Below, piece after piece: positions 26,896 to 34,364 of a DNA stretch of 64,000 bases. Source of the DNA: Streptomyces sp. 35G-GA-8 (lineage in GTDB: Bacteria > Actinomycetota > Actinomycetes > Streptomycetales > Streptomycetaceae); contig NZ_JAMHJQ010000007.1 in NCBI RefSeq assembly GCF_023534745.1, positions 227,144 through 291,143 on the forward strand. The letters are read 5' to 3'. Numbering within the stretch: position 1 is the stretch's first letter; every line of letters begins with the position of its first letter. The translations under genes were made by a program, and so were the position numbers. Below the pieces are notes generated by a model that worked only from the letters and a program-made list of their open reading frames with translations, made no database searches and had not been told where the DNA came from.

Positions 26896-27128
26896 CGGCT
26901 CTCCCGTCGTCGTCGTGGCATATGCGAGTACCGAGGGACGACGTTGGCCCTCCAAGAAATTTCGTGCAGGTTACATGATGGGCAGCTTCTCGGGTAGCGG
27001 ATAGCTTGTTCCAGCATGTGGACACCGCTCATAGCGGTGAAGGGGGGCGCAGACGGACAGATCGTCGTCCGGTCGGCTGAGACGGAGCAGGCTTCATTGC
27101 CCGCGGCGCCTACGGCTCATGCCCGGTG

Positions 27129-27155
27129 ATTACCGACTCGAAACCGCTGGGTAAC
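27129..27155 (+). promoter_or_regulatory. GlnR-like box upstream of gltB
   Basis: ATTAC (27129-27133), 6 nt, GAAAC (27140-27144), 6 nt, GTAAC (27151-27155). This follows the actinobacterial GlnR pattern gTnAC-n6-GaAAC-n6-gTnAC: two half-sites are perfect and the first differs in one base. The fourth half-site is absent. GlnR is the global nitrogen regulator, so a site before glutamate synthase makes sense; binding is inferred. Confidence 0.55.
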
Positions 27156-27223
27156 GGCTGCTGGTATGGCGCTGGCAAAGTGTCGCATCCCGGGGGCCGG
27201 AACGCGCGGGGACGGACATGACA

Positions 27224-27245
27224 GGGCGGGCGTTTCCGCCCGCCC
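27224..27245. terminator. GC-rich hairpin between VIT gene and gltB
   Basis: GGGCGGGCG (27224-27232) and CGCCCGCCC (27237-27245) form a perfect 9-bp stem with a TTTC loop. No U-run follows on either strand. On the minus strand it lies downstream of the VIT gene and the palindromic element, so it may end VIT transcription before gltB. Confidence 0.45.
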
Positions 27246-27321
27246 GCCCTCGGGGGCCCTCCCCAGGTTAGAGCCTCGCACCCGAATTCGGGATATCCCG
27301 GACCAGGGGAAAAATCACCCG

Positions 27322-27345
27322 AAAGTACACCCGGAAGTACACCCG
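27322..27345. repeat. Two tandem copies of a 12-mer
   Basis: AAAGTACACCCG (27322-27333) is followed directly by GAAGTACACCCG (27334-27345), abutting the left end of the palindromic element. Function unknown. Confidence 0.75.
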
Positions 27346-27547
27346 CTAGGGCGTGTCTTCAAAGTAGCGCCGTCCGCCCGCAGGGCGGGCCCGGCGCCCG
27401 CCGCGGAGCGGCTGATGTCACCGCGGTGCGTGCGATCGCAAGGCGGAGGGTCTCCCCAGTACTGGACGTACTGGGGTGACCCGACAACGCGGCGAGCGTG
27501 CGTGCCGGGCGTCGCCGGGCAGGCGGGACTTCGAAGACACGACCTAG
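27346..27547 (+). repeat. Palindromic MITE-like element, copy A
   Basis: A 202-bp element bounded by CTAG. Terminal inverted repeats CTAGGGCGTGTCTTC and GAAGACACGACCTAG match at 14 of 15 positions. The inside shares long blocks with copy B at 58297-58477 read on the other strand: AAAGTAGCGCCGTCCGCCCG followed by CAGGGCGGG, GCGTGCGATCGCAAGGCGGA, and GCGAGCGTGCGTGCCGGGCG. A central hairpin has arms CCCCAGTAC and GTACTGGGG. The right end overlaps the TAG stop (27546-27544) of the minus-strand VIT gene. No open frame for a transposase, so it would be non-autonomous. Confidence 0.85.
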
Positions 27548-28272
27548 AGTGCCGCGCCGAACAGCGCCCCGAGCCCGTAGGTGAGCGCCGCCGCCGCTCC
27601 GCCGAGGAGCAGCTGGCGCAGTCCGCTGTACCACCAGTTGCGCGCCGTCACCCGTGCCACCAGCGCGCCGCAGGCGAAGAGCCCGGTCAGCGCGAGCAGC
27701 ACGGCGGGCCACAGCGCGGCGGCGCCGAGCAGATACGGCAGTACGGGCAGCAGCGCGCCCAGGGCGAACGAGCCGAACGACGACACGGCGGCGACCAGCG
27801 GCGACGGCAGATCGTCCGGGTCGATCCCCAGCTCCTCGCGCGCGTGGATCTCCAGCGCCAGCTCGGGGTCCTTCGAGAGCTGCCTGGCCACCTCGCGGGC
27901 GAGCTCCGGCTCCACGCCGCGTGACACATAGAGCGCGGCCAGCTCCTCCATCTCGTCGGCGGGGTGCTTCCTCAGCTCCCCGCGCTCCACCTCCAGTTCG
28001 GCCTGGACCAGCTCGCGCTGGGAGGCGACCGAGGTGTACTCGCCCGCGGCCATCGAGAAGGCACCGGCCGCCAGGCCCGCGAGCCCGGTGATCACTATCG
28101 TCTGCTGGGAGACCGCGCCGCCCGCCACACCGGTCATCAGCGCCAGGTTGGAGACCAGTCCGTCCATCGCGCCGAACACCGCGGGACGCAGCCAGCCGCC
28201 ATTGACATCGCGATGCGTGTGATTGTCGCGGTGGGCCTCGTGGAGCGTCGCCTCGGTCTCGATGATGGACAT
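27544..28272 (-). CDS. VIT1/CCC1-family iron/manganese transporter
   Basis: 242 residues from ATG 28272 with GGGGAGAG upstream; the frame to 28374 has no conserved sequence. VIT1/CCC1 features: WLRPAVFGAMDGLVSNLALMTG (about 27-48), GLAGLAAGAFSMAAGEYTSVASQ (about 63-85), a cytosolic helical domain with Glu-rich segments (AELEVERGELRK, EPELAREVARQLSKDP) that binds metal in this family, and three C-terminal membrane segments. It would move Fe2+ or Mn2+ across the cytoplasmic membrane. Its TAG stop is formed by the CTAG end of the palindromic element. Confidence 0.9.
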   Translation of the reverse strand: MSIIETEATLHEAHRDNHTHRDVNGGWLRPAVFGAMDGLVSNLALMTGVAGGAVSQQTIVITGLAGLAAGAFSMAAGEYTSVASQRELVQAELEVERGELRKHPADEMEELAALYVSRGVEPELAREVARQLSKDPELALEIHAREELGIDPDDLPSPLVAAVSSFGSFALGALLPVLPYLLGAAALWPAVLLALTGLFACGALVARVTARNWWYSGLRQLLLGGAAAALTYGLGALFGAAL

Positions 28273-28417
28273 GTCTCTCCCCTTCTCACGGGGGCGGAAC
28301 CCGGTCCGCCGGAGACCGGCGCCACCCCTCTCAATGCTTCGAAAATACGCACGAAAAATGGCTCCCGCCAGCAAGGAAGGCCGTACTTACCGGCCTTGGG
28401 CCGGGCCGCGCCGGAGA

Positions 28418-28433
28418 TGTCACCCGGGTGACA
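28418..28433. promoter_or_regulatory. Perfect 16-bp palindrome TGTCACCCGGGTGACA
   Basis: Located in the 252-bp divergent gap between the VIT gene and the ADP-ribosylglycohydrolase run, 92 bp before the latter's start. The symmetry is exact over 16 bp, typical of a dimeric regulator site (GntR, LacI or TetR size class). No regulator gene lies next to it in the window. Confidence 0.5.
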
Positions 28434-28524
28434 GCGGGGTTTCTCGGACTCCCCCGGCGCTCCGTGTGGCACAGATGCGGAGACACCGACGCGGTGACAC
28501 GGGCTCGCGCGAAAGGGCCACACC

Positions 28525-29553
28525 ATGGAGTCAGTCCGTCGCGATCCCGAGGTTGACGCGATCGCCGTGCTACGGGACCGGGCGCGCGGTGCCCTGCTCG
28601 GGCTCGCCGTGGGCGACGCGATCGGCGCCCCGGCGGAGAACATGCGGCCCTCCGAGATCCGCCGCCGATGGGGCCGTATCGAAGGGTTCGTGGCCGACAG
28701 CCCGGCGGGCACCGACGACACCGAGTACACGATCTTCTCCGGGCTGCTGCTCGCCCGGCACGGCTCGGCCCTGACCGTCGCCCATGTCGAGAACGCCTGG
28801 CACCACTGGCTCGCCGACCATGACGAGGGCCCCTTCCGCGGGGCCGGTTTCAGCGAGCGCGGCACGCTGGAGAATCTGCGGCGCGGGCTCGCCGCGCCCA
28901 TCACCGCCCAGCACCGGCACGCCTGGAGCGACGGGCTCGCCATGCGCGCGGCGCCCTTCGGTGTCTTCGCCGCGGGCCGGCCCGAGGAGGCCGCCCGGCT
29001 GGTCGCCGTCGACGGCCGGGTCAGCCATGACGGCGAGGGCATCTACGGCGGCCGGGCGGTGGCGGCCGGGGTCGCCGCCGCGATGGGCGGCGCCGGGGTC
29101 ATGTCGGTGATCGCCGCCGCTCTCTCCGTGGTCCCCATGGACTCCTGGACGGCCCGCACCCTGCGGCGCGGAGTCGTCGCCGCGCGGCGGGCGTACCCCG
29201 ACGCGCTCACGCTGGAGCGGGCCGTCCGCTCCTCGGTGGTCATCGGCGGCTACCCGTGGACCGATCTGGCCCCCGAGGCGGTGGGCCTGGCCTTCGGCGC
29301 CTTCGCGGCGGCGCGCGGTGACTTCCGTACGTCGGTGCTGACGGCGGTCAACATGGGCCGGGACGCCGATACCACCGGGGCGGTCGCGGGCGCCCTGGCG
29401 GGGGCGATGTCGGGGGCGGCGGCGATCCCCGAGGAATGGTCCTCGGTCATCGGCCCGGTCCGGGGCAGCTGTCTGCCCTCGATGCGCGGCTACCACGTAC
29501 TGGACATCGCGGACCTGCTCATGCCGGACTACGACGAAAGGGTGGCGTCATGA
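28525..29553 (+). CDS. ADP-ribosylglycohydrolase-family protein 1
   Basis: 342 residues, ATG 28525 with AAAGGG upstream. DraG/ARH fold signature: GLAVGDAIGAPAEN (26-39), metal-binding TDDT (63-66) and the C-terminal metal pair GRDADTTGAVAGALAG (D280 and D282, T283). All the acidic residues that hold the two Mg2+ ions in this family are present, so it should be an active N-glycosidase acting on ADP-ribose-like or nucleoside-like bonds. First gene of a seven-gene run with 4-nt ATGA/GTGA overlaps throughout. Annotation as ADP-ribosylation reversal is possible, but the kinase/CoA neighbours favour catabolism. Confidence 0.9.
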   Translation: MESVRRDPEVDAIAVLRDRARGALLGLAVGDAIGAPAENMRPSEIRRRWGRIEGFVADSPAGTDDTEYTIFSGLLLARHGSALTVAHVENAWHHWLADHDEGPFRGAGFSERGTLENLRRGLAAPITAQHRHAWSDGLAMRAAPFGVFAAGRPEEAARLVAVDGRVSHDGEGIYGGRAVAAGVAAAMGGAGVMSVIAAALSVVPMDSWTARTLRRGVVAARRAYPDALTLERAVRSSVVIGGYPWTDLAPEAVGLAFGAFAAARGDFRTSVLTAVNMGRDADTTGAVAGALAGAMSGAAAIPEEWSSVIGPVRGSCLPSMRGYHVLDIADLLMPDYDERVAS

Positions 29554-30824
29554 CAGCGACCGAGCGGGACCGGGCGCGCGGCGGGGGTGCGTGGGCCGAC
29601 GCACCGCACGCGGACGCACCGCACGCGACGGAGGTCCCCGCCGCCCCGGACACCCCCGGCTCCCCCGCCCCCGGCTCCCCCGCCGCTCCCCTCCGCCGGA
29701 TCGAGGGGCTGCTCCTCGGGCTCGCCGCCGGGGACGCCGCCGGGTGGCCCGCCGCCCGGCACCGGGCCGCGCGGATGCCCGAGTGGACGCGCCGGCTCAC
29801 CCGGGAACTGGACACCTTCGCCGAGCAGAACGCGACCACCACCCTCCCCGTGCCCATCGCGCTCAACCAACCCCCGGAACCGCTCAAGCTCGGCCCCTCC
29901 GACGACGCCGAGTGGGCCGCCTTCGCCGCCGAGTCGGTGCTCACCGCCGCCGGCGATCACTTCCACTCCCTCGGCGCCGACCGCCGGATGCGGGGCGCCG
30001 TCGATCTCGCCTGGAACGCCCTCGCCGCCGAGATCGCCGCCGCGGCGGCCCGCGCGCCCGAGGTGGAGTCGGCCGTACCGCCCCTGCGGGCGCGGATCTC
30101 CGTACGCGCGGGGCTCGGGAATCTCGCCACCGGGCTGCGCCCGCCCGCCACCGGTCATGACAACCCGCACTACTTCGACGACGCCGCGTGCGTACGGGCA
30201 TCCGTTCTCGCCGTCGTCCACCCCGGTGATCCGTCCGCCGCCGCCGAACTCGCCGAGTTCGACGCCCGGTACACCCAGGACGGCGACGGGGTGCACGGCG
30301 CCCGCGCCATGGCGGCGGCCGTCGCGACCGCGCTCGGCGGCGGGGACCCCGAGACCGCCGTCGAGGCCGCTCTCGACCAGCTGCCCGAGTGCACCGAGAT
30401 CGGCCGCAACGCCCGCCACGCCGTCAAGCTGGCCCGCGACTTCGCCGGGGAACCGGCCGGCGCCTTCGCGCTCGTACCGCTGCTCGAGCATCAGATCGTC
30501 GACCATGTCTACAGCTACGGCATCGCCGCGGCCGAGACCGTCCCGGTCGCCCTCGCCCTGACCCTCGCCGCCGGTGGCGCTGTCGCCGGAGCGGTGCCCG
30601 CCGCCGCCTGTCTCTCCCGGGTCGCCGACTCCGCGCCCGCCTTGGCCGGCGCGCTGACCGGCGCGCTCGGCGGGGGCGACGCCGTGCCGGCCGCCTGGCG
30701 GGACGCCTGCCGGACCCTGGCGGGATGCGCGCTCCCCCGGCTCGCGGGGACCGATCTCGTCGAACTCGCCGGACTGCTCGCAGCCACGGAACTGACCACT
30801 CCGGGTGGACAATTCAGGACATGA
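29550..30824 (+). CDS. ADP-ribosylglycohydrolase-family protein 2, degenerate metal site
   Basis: 424 residues; ATG 29550 overlaps the previous stop by 4 nt (ATGA). An Ala/Pro/His-rich leader (about 1-47) precedes the fold. The opening GLAAGDAAGWPAARH (58-71) is recognisable, but TDDT is replaced by SDDA (117-120) and the C-terminal DxDT/S motif is lost (RVADSAPALAGALTG, about 370-385). With two of three metal-ligand motifs altered it is probably inactive or binds substrate/metal differently. It may serve as a scaffold or heteromeric partner for its active neighbours. The position inside the coupled run argues against a dying pseudogene. Confidence 0.82.
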   Translation: MTATERDRARGGGAWADAPHADAPHATEVPAAPDTPGSPAPGSPAAPLRRIEGLLLGLAAGDAAGWPAARHRAARMPEWTRRLTRELDTFAEQNATTTLPVPIALNQPPEPLKLGPSDDAEWAAFAAESVLTAAGDHFHSLGADRRMRGAVDLAWNALAAEIAAAAARAPEVESAVPPLRARISVRAGLGNLATGLRPPATGHDNPHYFDDAACVRASVLAVVHPGDPSAAAELAEFDARYTQDGDGVHGARAMAAAVATALGGGDPETAVEAALDQLPECTEIGRNARHAVKLARDFAGEPAGAFALVPLLEHQIVDHVYSYGIAAAETVPVALALTLAAGGAVAGAVPAAACLSRVADSAPALAGALTGALGGGDAVPAAWRDACRTLAGCALPRLAGTDLVELAGLLAATELTTPGGQFRT

Positions 30825-32047
30825 CACCACAGAGCGCAACTCCGACGACCCTCCCCCTCACGGACCGGATCACTGGCTGTCTGATCGGCGCGGCCGTCGG
30901 TGACGCGCTCGGAGGTCCGGTCGAGGGGTACTCCCCCGAGCAGATCGTGGAGCGGCACGGCGGCCGGGTGTCCGGCATCGTCGGACCGTGGAACGAGGAC
31001 TGGCGCACCGCCCGCCCGCTCGCGCCGTACCACAAGGGCGACGGGCACATCACCGACGACACCCTGATGACACACGCGCTGATCCGGGTGTACGAGAAGG
31101 TCCGCGACCATCTCGACGCGTACGCCGTCGCCGACCATCTCGTCCCCGACCTGATCTCCACCCCGCGCTGGATCCCCGAGCTGGAGACCGAGGCACTGCC
31201 GCTCCAGCGGATCTTCCTCGCCGAGAAGTGGCTGGTCACCCGGTTGCACTACGGGCATGTCGATCCGCGCGAGGCGGGCACCGGAAATATCGTCAACTGC
31301 GGTGCGGCGATGTACATGGCGCCCATCGGCCTGGTCAACGCCGCGCATCCGGCCGCCGCCTACGCCGAGGCGATCGAGGTGGCGGGCGCGCACCAGTCCT
31401 CGTACGGGCGGGAGGCCGCCGGGGTGTTCGCCGCCGCCGTGGCCGCCGCGTGTCTGCCGGACGCCACGCCCGCGTCGGTCGTGGCGACCTGTCTGGGCCT
31501 GGCGAAGGACGGCACGCGCGCGGCGATCGAGGCGGTGTGCGCGGTGGCCGCCCGGCACCGCGACACGGAGTCCTCGCTGCGCGGGCTGCGCGAGGCGGTC
31601 GCGCCGTTCGACACGGTCGGCCCGCACTACCGCGCCCCGTCGCTCGGCGCCCGCCGCCCCTCCCGGCTGCACTCCATCGAGGAACTGCCCATCGCGCTCG
31701 GCATGCTGCTGATCGGCGCGGGCGACTACCGCCGTACGGTCCTCGGCTCGGTCAACTACGGCCGGGACTGCGACTCGATCGCCACCATGAGCGGCGCGCT
31801 CGCCGGGGCGCTGGGCGGCGAGGCGGCCGTTCCCGCCGAGTGGGCGCGCGACGTGGCAGCGGCGAGCCGCCTCGATCTGCACACGCCCGCGCGGGCGCTG
31901 ACGAAGGTGGCGTACGAGGTGTTCGCCCGTGACACGGAGCGCCGCCGCGCGCACGAGGCGGCCTTCATCCAGCTGACTCCCTCCCGGGTGACCGGTCCTG
32001 GCGCCCCTCACCCAGCCCCGGCCCAGCAGTCGGCGGGCGCCCGATGA
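30821..32047 (+). CDS. ADP-ribosylglycohydrolase-family protein 3
   Basis: 408 residues; ATG 30821 overlaps the previous stop by 4 nt. Complete motif set: CLIGAAVGDALGGPVEG (20-36), ITDDTLMT (77-84) and the C-terminal NYGRDCDSIATMSGALAG (D316, D318, S319). Predicted active, two-metal N-glycosidase. It differs strongly from protein 1 between the motifs (for example the long FLAEKWLVTRLHYGHVDPREAGTGNIVNCG-type insertion, about 130-165), so it is a separate subfamily and not a recent duplicate. Confidence 0.9.
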   Translation: MTPQSATPTTLPLTDRITGCLIGAAVGDALGGPVEGYSPEQIVERHGGRVSGIVGPWNEDWRTARPLAPYHKGDGHITDDTLMTHALIRVYEKVRDHLDAYAVADHLVPDLISTPRWIPELETEALPLQRIFLAEKWLVTRLHYGHVDPREAGTGNIVNCGAAMYMAPIGLVNAAHPAAAYAEAIEVAGAHQSSYGREAAGVFAAAVAAACLPDATPASVVATCLGLAKDGTRAAIEAVCAVAARHRDTESSLRGLREAVAPFDTVGPHYRAPSLGARRPSRLHSIEELPIALGMLLIGAGDYRRTVLGSVNYGRDCDSIATMSGALAGALGGEAAVPAEWARDVAAASRLDLHTPARALTKVAYEVFARDTERRRAHEAAFIQLTPSRVTGPGAPHPAPAQQSAGAR

Positions 32048-33483
32048 CGGATCTGCGTCTCACCTGGGTGCAGCCCGAGGATCTGATCGGCCATGAACTG
32101 CGCGAGGCCGCGCGGGACGGCCGCGACGCGACCCGGATCGCCGACCGCTGGCGCGCGGCGGGCGGCCGTCCCGCCCCGGACCGCGCGGGCGCCTCATCCG
32201 CACCGGCCGGCCCGCGGCTCCGGGCACTCGCGGGTGAGCTGCTGGACGAACTGGCCCTGCTGCCCTCACCGCTCGCGGAGCGGGAACCGACGGATCTGCC
32301 CGCGATCAGGGCCGCGTGCCCCTCCTGGCCCGACTCCCCGTCCGAGCCCTCGCCCGCGCTCTCCGTCCCCCGGCTGCACGCCGCCTGGCTCGGCCGGGCC
32401 GTGGGCTGTCTGCTGGGCAAACCCGTCGAGAAGCTGCCGCTCTCCGGCATCCGCGCCCTCGCCCGCGCCACCGGCAACTGGCCGCTGCGCACCTGGTTCA
32501 CGGCCGAGGGGGTGCCGGCCGAGCTCGCCGCCGCGTACCCGTGGAACCGCCGCTCCGCGCCGACCTCGCTCGCCGAGAACATCGACGGGATGCCCGAGGA
32601 CGACGACCTCAACTACGCCTTGCTCTCGGTGCTTCTGCTCCGGCGCCACGGCCGCGGCTTCACCACCGCCGACGTCGCGCGGCTCTGGCTGGAGGAGCTG
32701 CCGGCCGGGCGTACGTTCACCGCCGAGCGCGTCGCGTACCGCAATCTGCTCGCCGGGATCGAGCCGCCGGAGACCGCTCGGTACCGCAATCCGTTCCGGG
32801 AGTGGATCGGGGCGGCCATCCGCGCCGACGCGCACGGCTGGACGAACCCCGGCGATCCGGCCGCGGCCGCCGCGCAGGCACATCGCGAGGCGACCCTCAC
32901 CCACACCGCGAACGGGGTGTACGGGGCGATGTTCGTCGCCGCCGTCATCGCCGCCGCGGCCGGGACCGACGACGTGCACAGCTGTCTGCGGGCCGGGCTG
33001 TCCGTCGTACCACCGCGCTCCCGGCTGGCCGGTGCGATCACCTCCGGGATCGAATCCGCCCGCGCCCACCGGGACTTCGAGACCGTGGCCGACGCGCTGC
33101 ACGCCGCGTACGGCCACTACCACTGGGTCCATGTCCTGCCCAACGCCGCGCTGCTCGCCGCCGCGCTGACCCATGCGGACGGCGACTTCGGCGGCTCCAT
33201 CTGCCGTGCGGTGTCGGGGGGCTGGGACACCGACTCGAACGGCGCGACGGCCGGTTCCGTCGCCGGACTGCTGGCCGGCACTCCGGCCAGGCTGCCCGAG
33301 CGCTGGACCGCCCCGCTCAAGAACCGGCTCGCCACCTCGGTCGCCGGGTTCGACGGCACCGGCTTCGACGCGCTCGCGGAGCTGACCCGCGCGGTGACCC
33401 ACGGCCCGGCCGAGCAGAAGCCGCCGAGGGAGCCGCGGGAGGACCCGTACAGAGAGCCGCGGGGGGAGGCACGTCGCACATGA
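32044..33483 (+). CDS. ADP-ribosylglycohydrolase-family protein 4, divergent
   Basis: 479 residues; ATG 32044 overlaps the previous stop by 4 nt. An extra N-terminal domain of about 105 residues (TWVQPEDLIGHELREAARDG, then a helix) precedes the fold. The usual GDAxG is AVGCLLGKPVEK (119-130), TDDT is EDDD (185-188, in GMPEDDDLNYALL), and the C-terminal motif is GGWDTDSNGATAGS (about 391-404). Acidic residues are kept, so it is likely active with altered metal geometry or specificity. The EDDD form occurs in a recognisable subgroup of this family. Confidence 0.87.
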   Translation: MTDLRLTWVQPEDLIGHELREAARDGRDATRIADRWRAAGGRPAPDRAGASSAPAGPRLRALAGELLDELALLPSPLAEREPTDLPAIRAACPSWPDSPSEPSPALSVPRLHAAWLGRAVGCLLGKPVEKLPLSGIRALARATGNWPLRTWFTAEGVPAELAAAYPWNRRSAPTSLAENIDGMPEDDDLNYALLSVLLLRRHGRGFTTADVARLWLEELPAGRTFTAERVAYRNLLAGIEPPETARYRNPFREWIGAAIRADAHGWTNPGDPAAAAAQAHREATLTHTANGVYGAMFVAAVIAAAAGTDDVHSCLRAGLSVVPPRSRLAGAITSGIESARAHRDFETVADALHAAYGHYHWVHVLPNAALLAAALTHADGDFGGSICRAVSGGWDTDSNGATAGSVAGLLAGTPARLPERWTAPLKNRLATSVAGFDGTGFDALAELTRAVTHGPAEQKPPREPREDPYREPRGEARRT

Positions 33484-34364
33484 GCGGCATCGTGGTGCTC
33501 GGCAGCAGCAACATGGATCTCGTCGTGTATGTCGCGCATGCCCCGAAGCACGGGGAGACCGTGACCGGACGGGATTTCCGTACGATCCCCGGCGGCAAGG
33601 GCGCCAACCAGGCCGTCGCCGCCGCCCGCGCGGGCGGCGAGGTCGCGATGATCGGCGCGGTCGGCACGGACGAGTACGGGGAGCTGCTGCGGCACACCCT
33701 CGAAGCCTCCGGCATCGACACGGATCTTCTGCGCACCCACGAGGGCGCCTCGGGCACCGCCCATATCGTCGTCGACGACGAGGGCGGCAACGCGATCGTC
33801 GTCATCCCGGGGGCGAACGGCACGGTCAGCGGGCTCGGCCCCGGTGACGAGACCGTGATCGCCGCCGCCGACGCCCTCCTCCTCCAGCTCGAACTCCCGC
33901 TGAGCGCCGTGCTGGAGGGCGCGGAGGCGGCGCGCCGGCACTCCGTACGCACCATCCTCACCCCGGCGCCCGCCCAGCCCCTGCCGCCGGAACTCCTCGA
34001 CGCCGTCGATCTGCTGGTCCCCAACGAGCACGAGGCGGCCACCCTCACCGGGATCGCCGCCCCGCACGCGGCGGCCGAGGCCCTGCTCCTGCGGGTCCCC
34101 GAGGTCGTGATCACCATGGGAGCGGCGGGGAGTCTGTACGCGGCCAGGGACGCGGCGTCCGTCATGGTGCCCGCGCCCCGGGTGTCCGCCGTGGACACGA
34201 CCGGCGCCGGTGACACCTACGTGGGCGCTCTCGCCGTCGCGCTGTGCGAGGGCCGCCCCATGCCCGAGGCGATGCACTGGGCGTCGGTCGCCGCCGCGCT
34301 CTGTGTGCAGCGCCCCGGGGCGTCCACCTCCATGCCGTACCGCACCGAGATCGAGGCCCGATGA
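33480..34364 (+). CDS. PfkB-family carbohydrate kinase, ribokinase-like
   Basis: 294 residues; ATG 33480 overlaps the previous stop by 4 nt. PfkB signatures: IPGGKGANQAVAAARAGG (about 37-54) and DTTGAGDTYVGAL (about 238-250), where the Asp of GAGD is the catalytic base. The start SGIVVLGSSNMDLVVYV is typical of ribokinases. It would phosphorylate ribose or a nucleoside released by the upstream glycohydrolases, using ATP in the cytoplasm. Specificity is inferred from context. Confidence 0.92.
   Translation: MSGIVVLGSSNMDLVVYVAHAPKHGETVTGRDFRTIPGGKGANQAVAAARAGGEVAMIGAVGTDEYGELLRHTLEASGIDTDLLRTHEGASGTAHIVVDDEGGNAIVVIPGANGTVSGLGPGDETVIAAADALLLQLELPLSAVLEGAEAARRHSVRTILTPAPAQPLPPELLDAVDLLVPNEHEAATLTGIAAPHAAAEALLLRVPEVVITMGAAGSLYAARDAASVMVPAPRVSAVDTTGAGDTYVGALAVALCEGRPMPEAMHWASVAAALCVQRPGASTSMPYRTEIEAR

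Larger units (their letters stand above)
26896..27345. other. Long gltB upstream region, no gene
   Basis: About 450 bases with no convincing coding frame. It holds the inverted repeat CACCGCT/AGCGGTG (27023-27029 and 27033-27039), a GlnR-like box (27129-27155), a strong GC hairpin (27224-27245) and a tandem 12-mer ending GTACACCCG (27322-27345). The gltB promoter itself is not recognisable by eye. Confidence 0.6.

Noticed and set aside
30515-32011. Long antisense frames over the ADP-ribosylglycohydrolase genes
   Set aside because: The plus-strand proteins carry complete metal-binding motifs and overlap start-to-stop; antisense frames do not.
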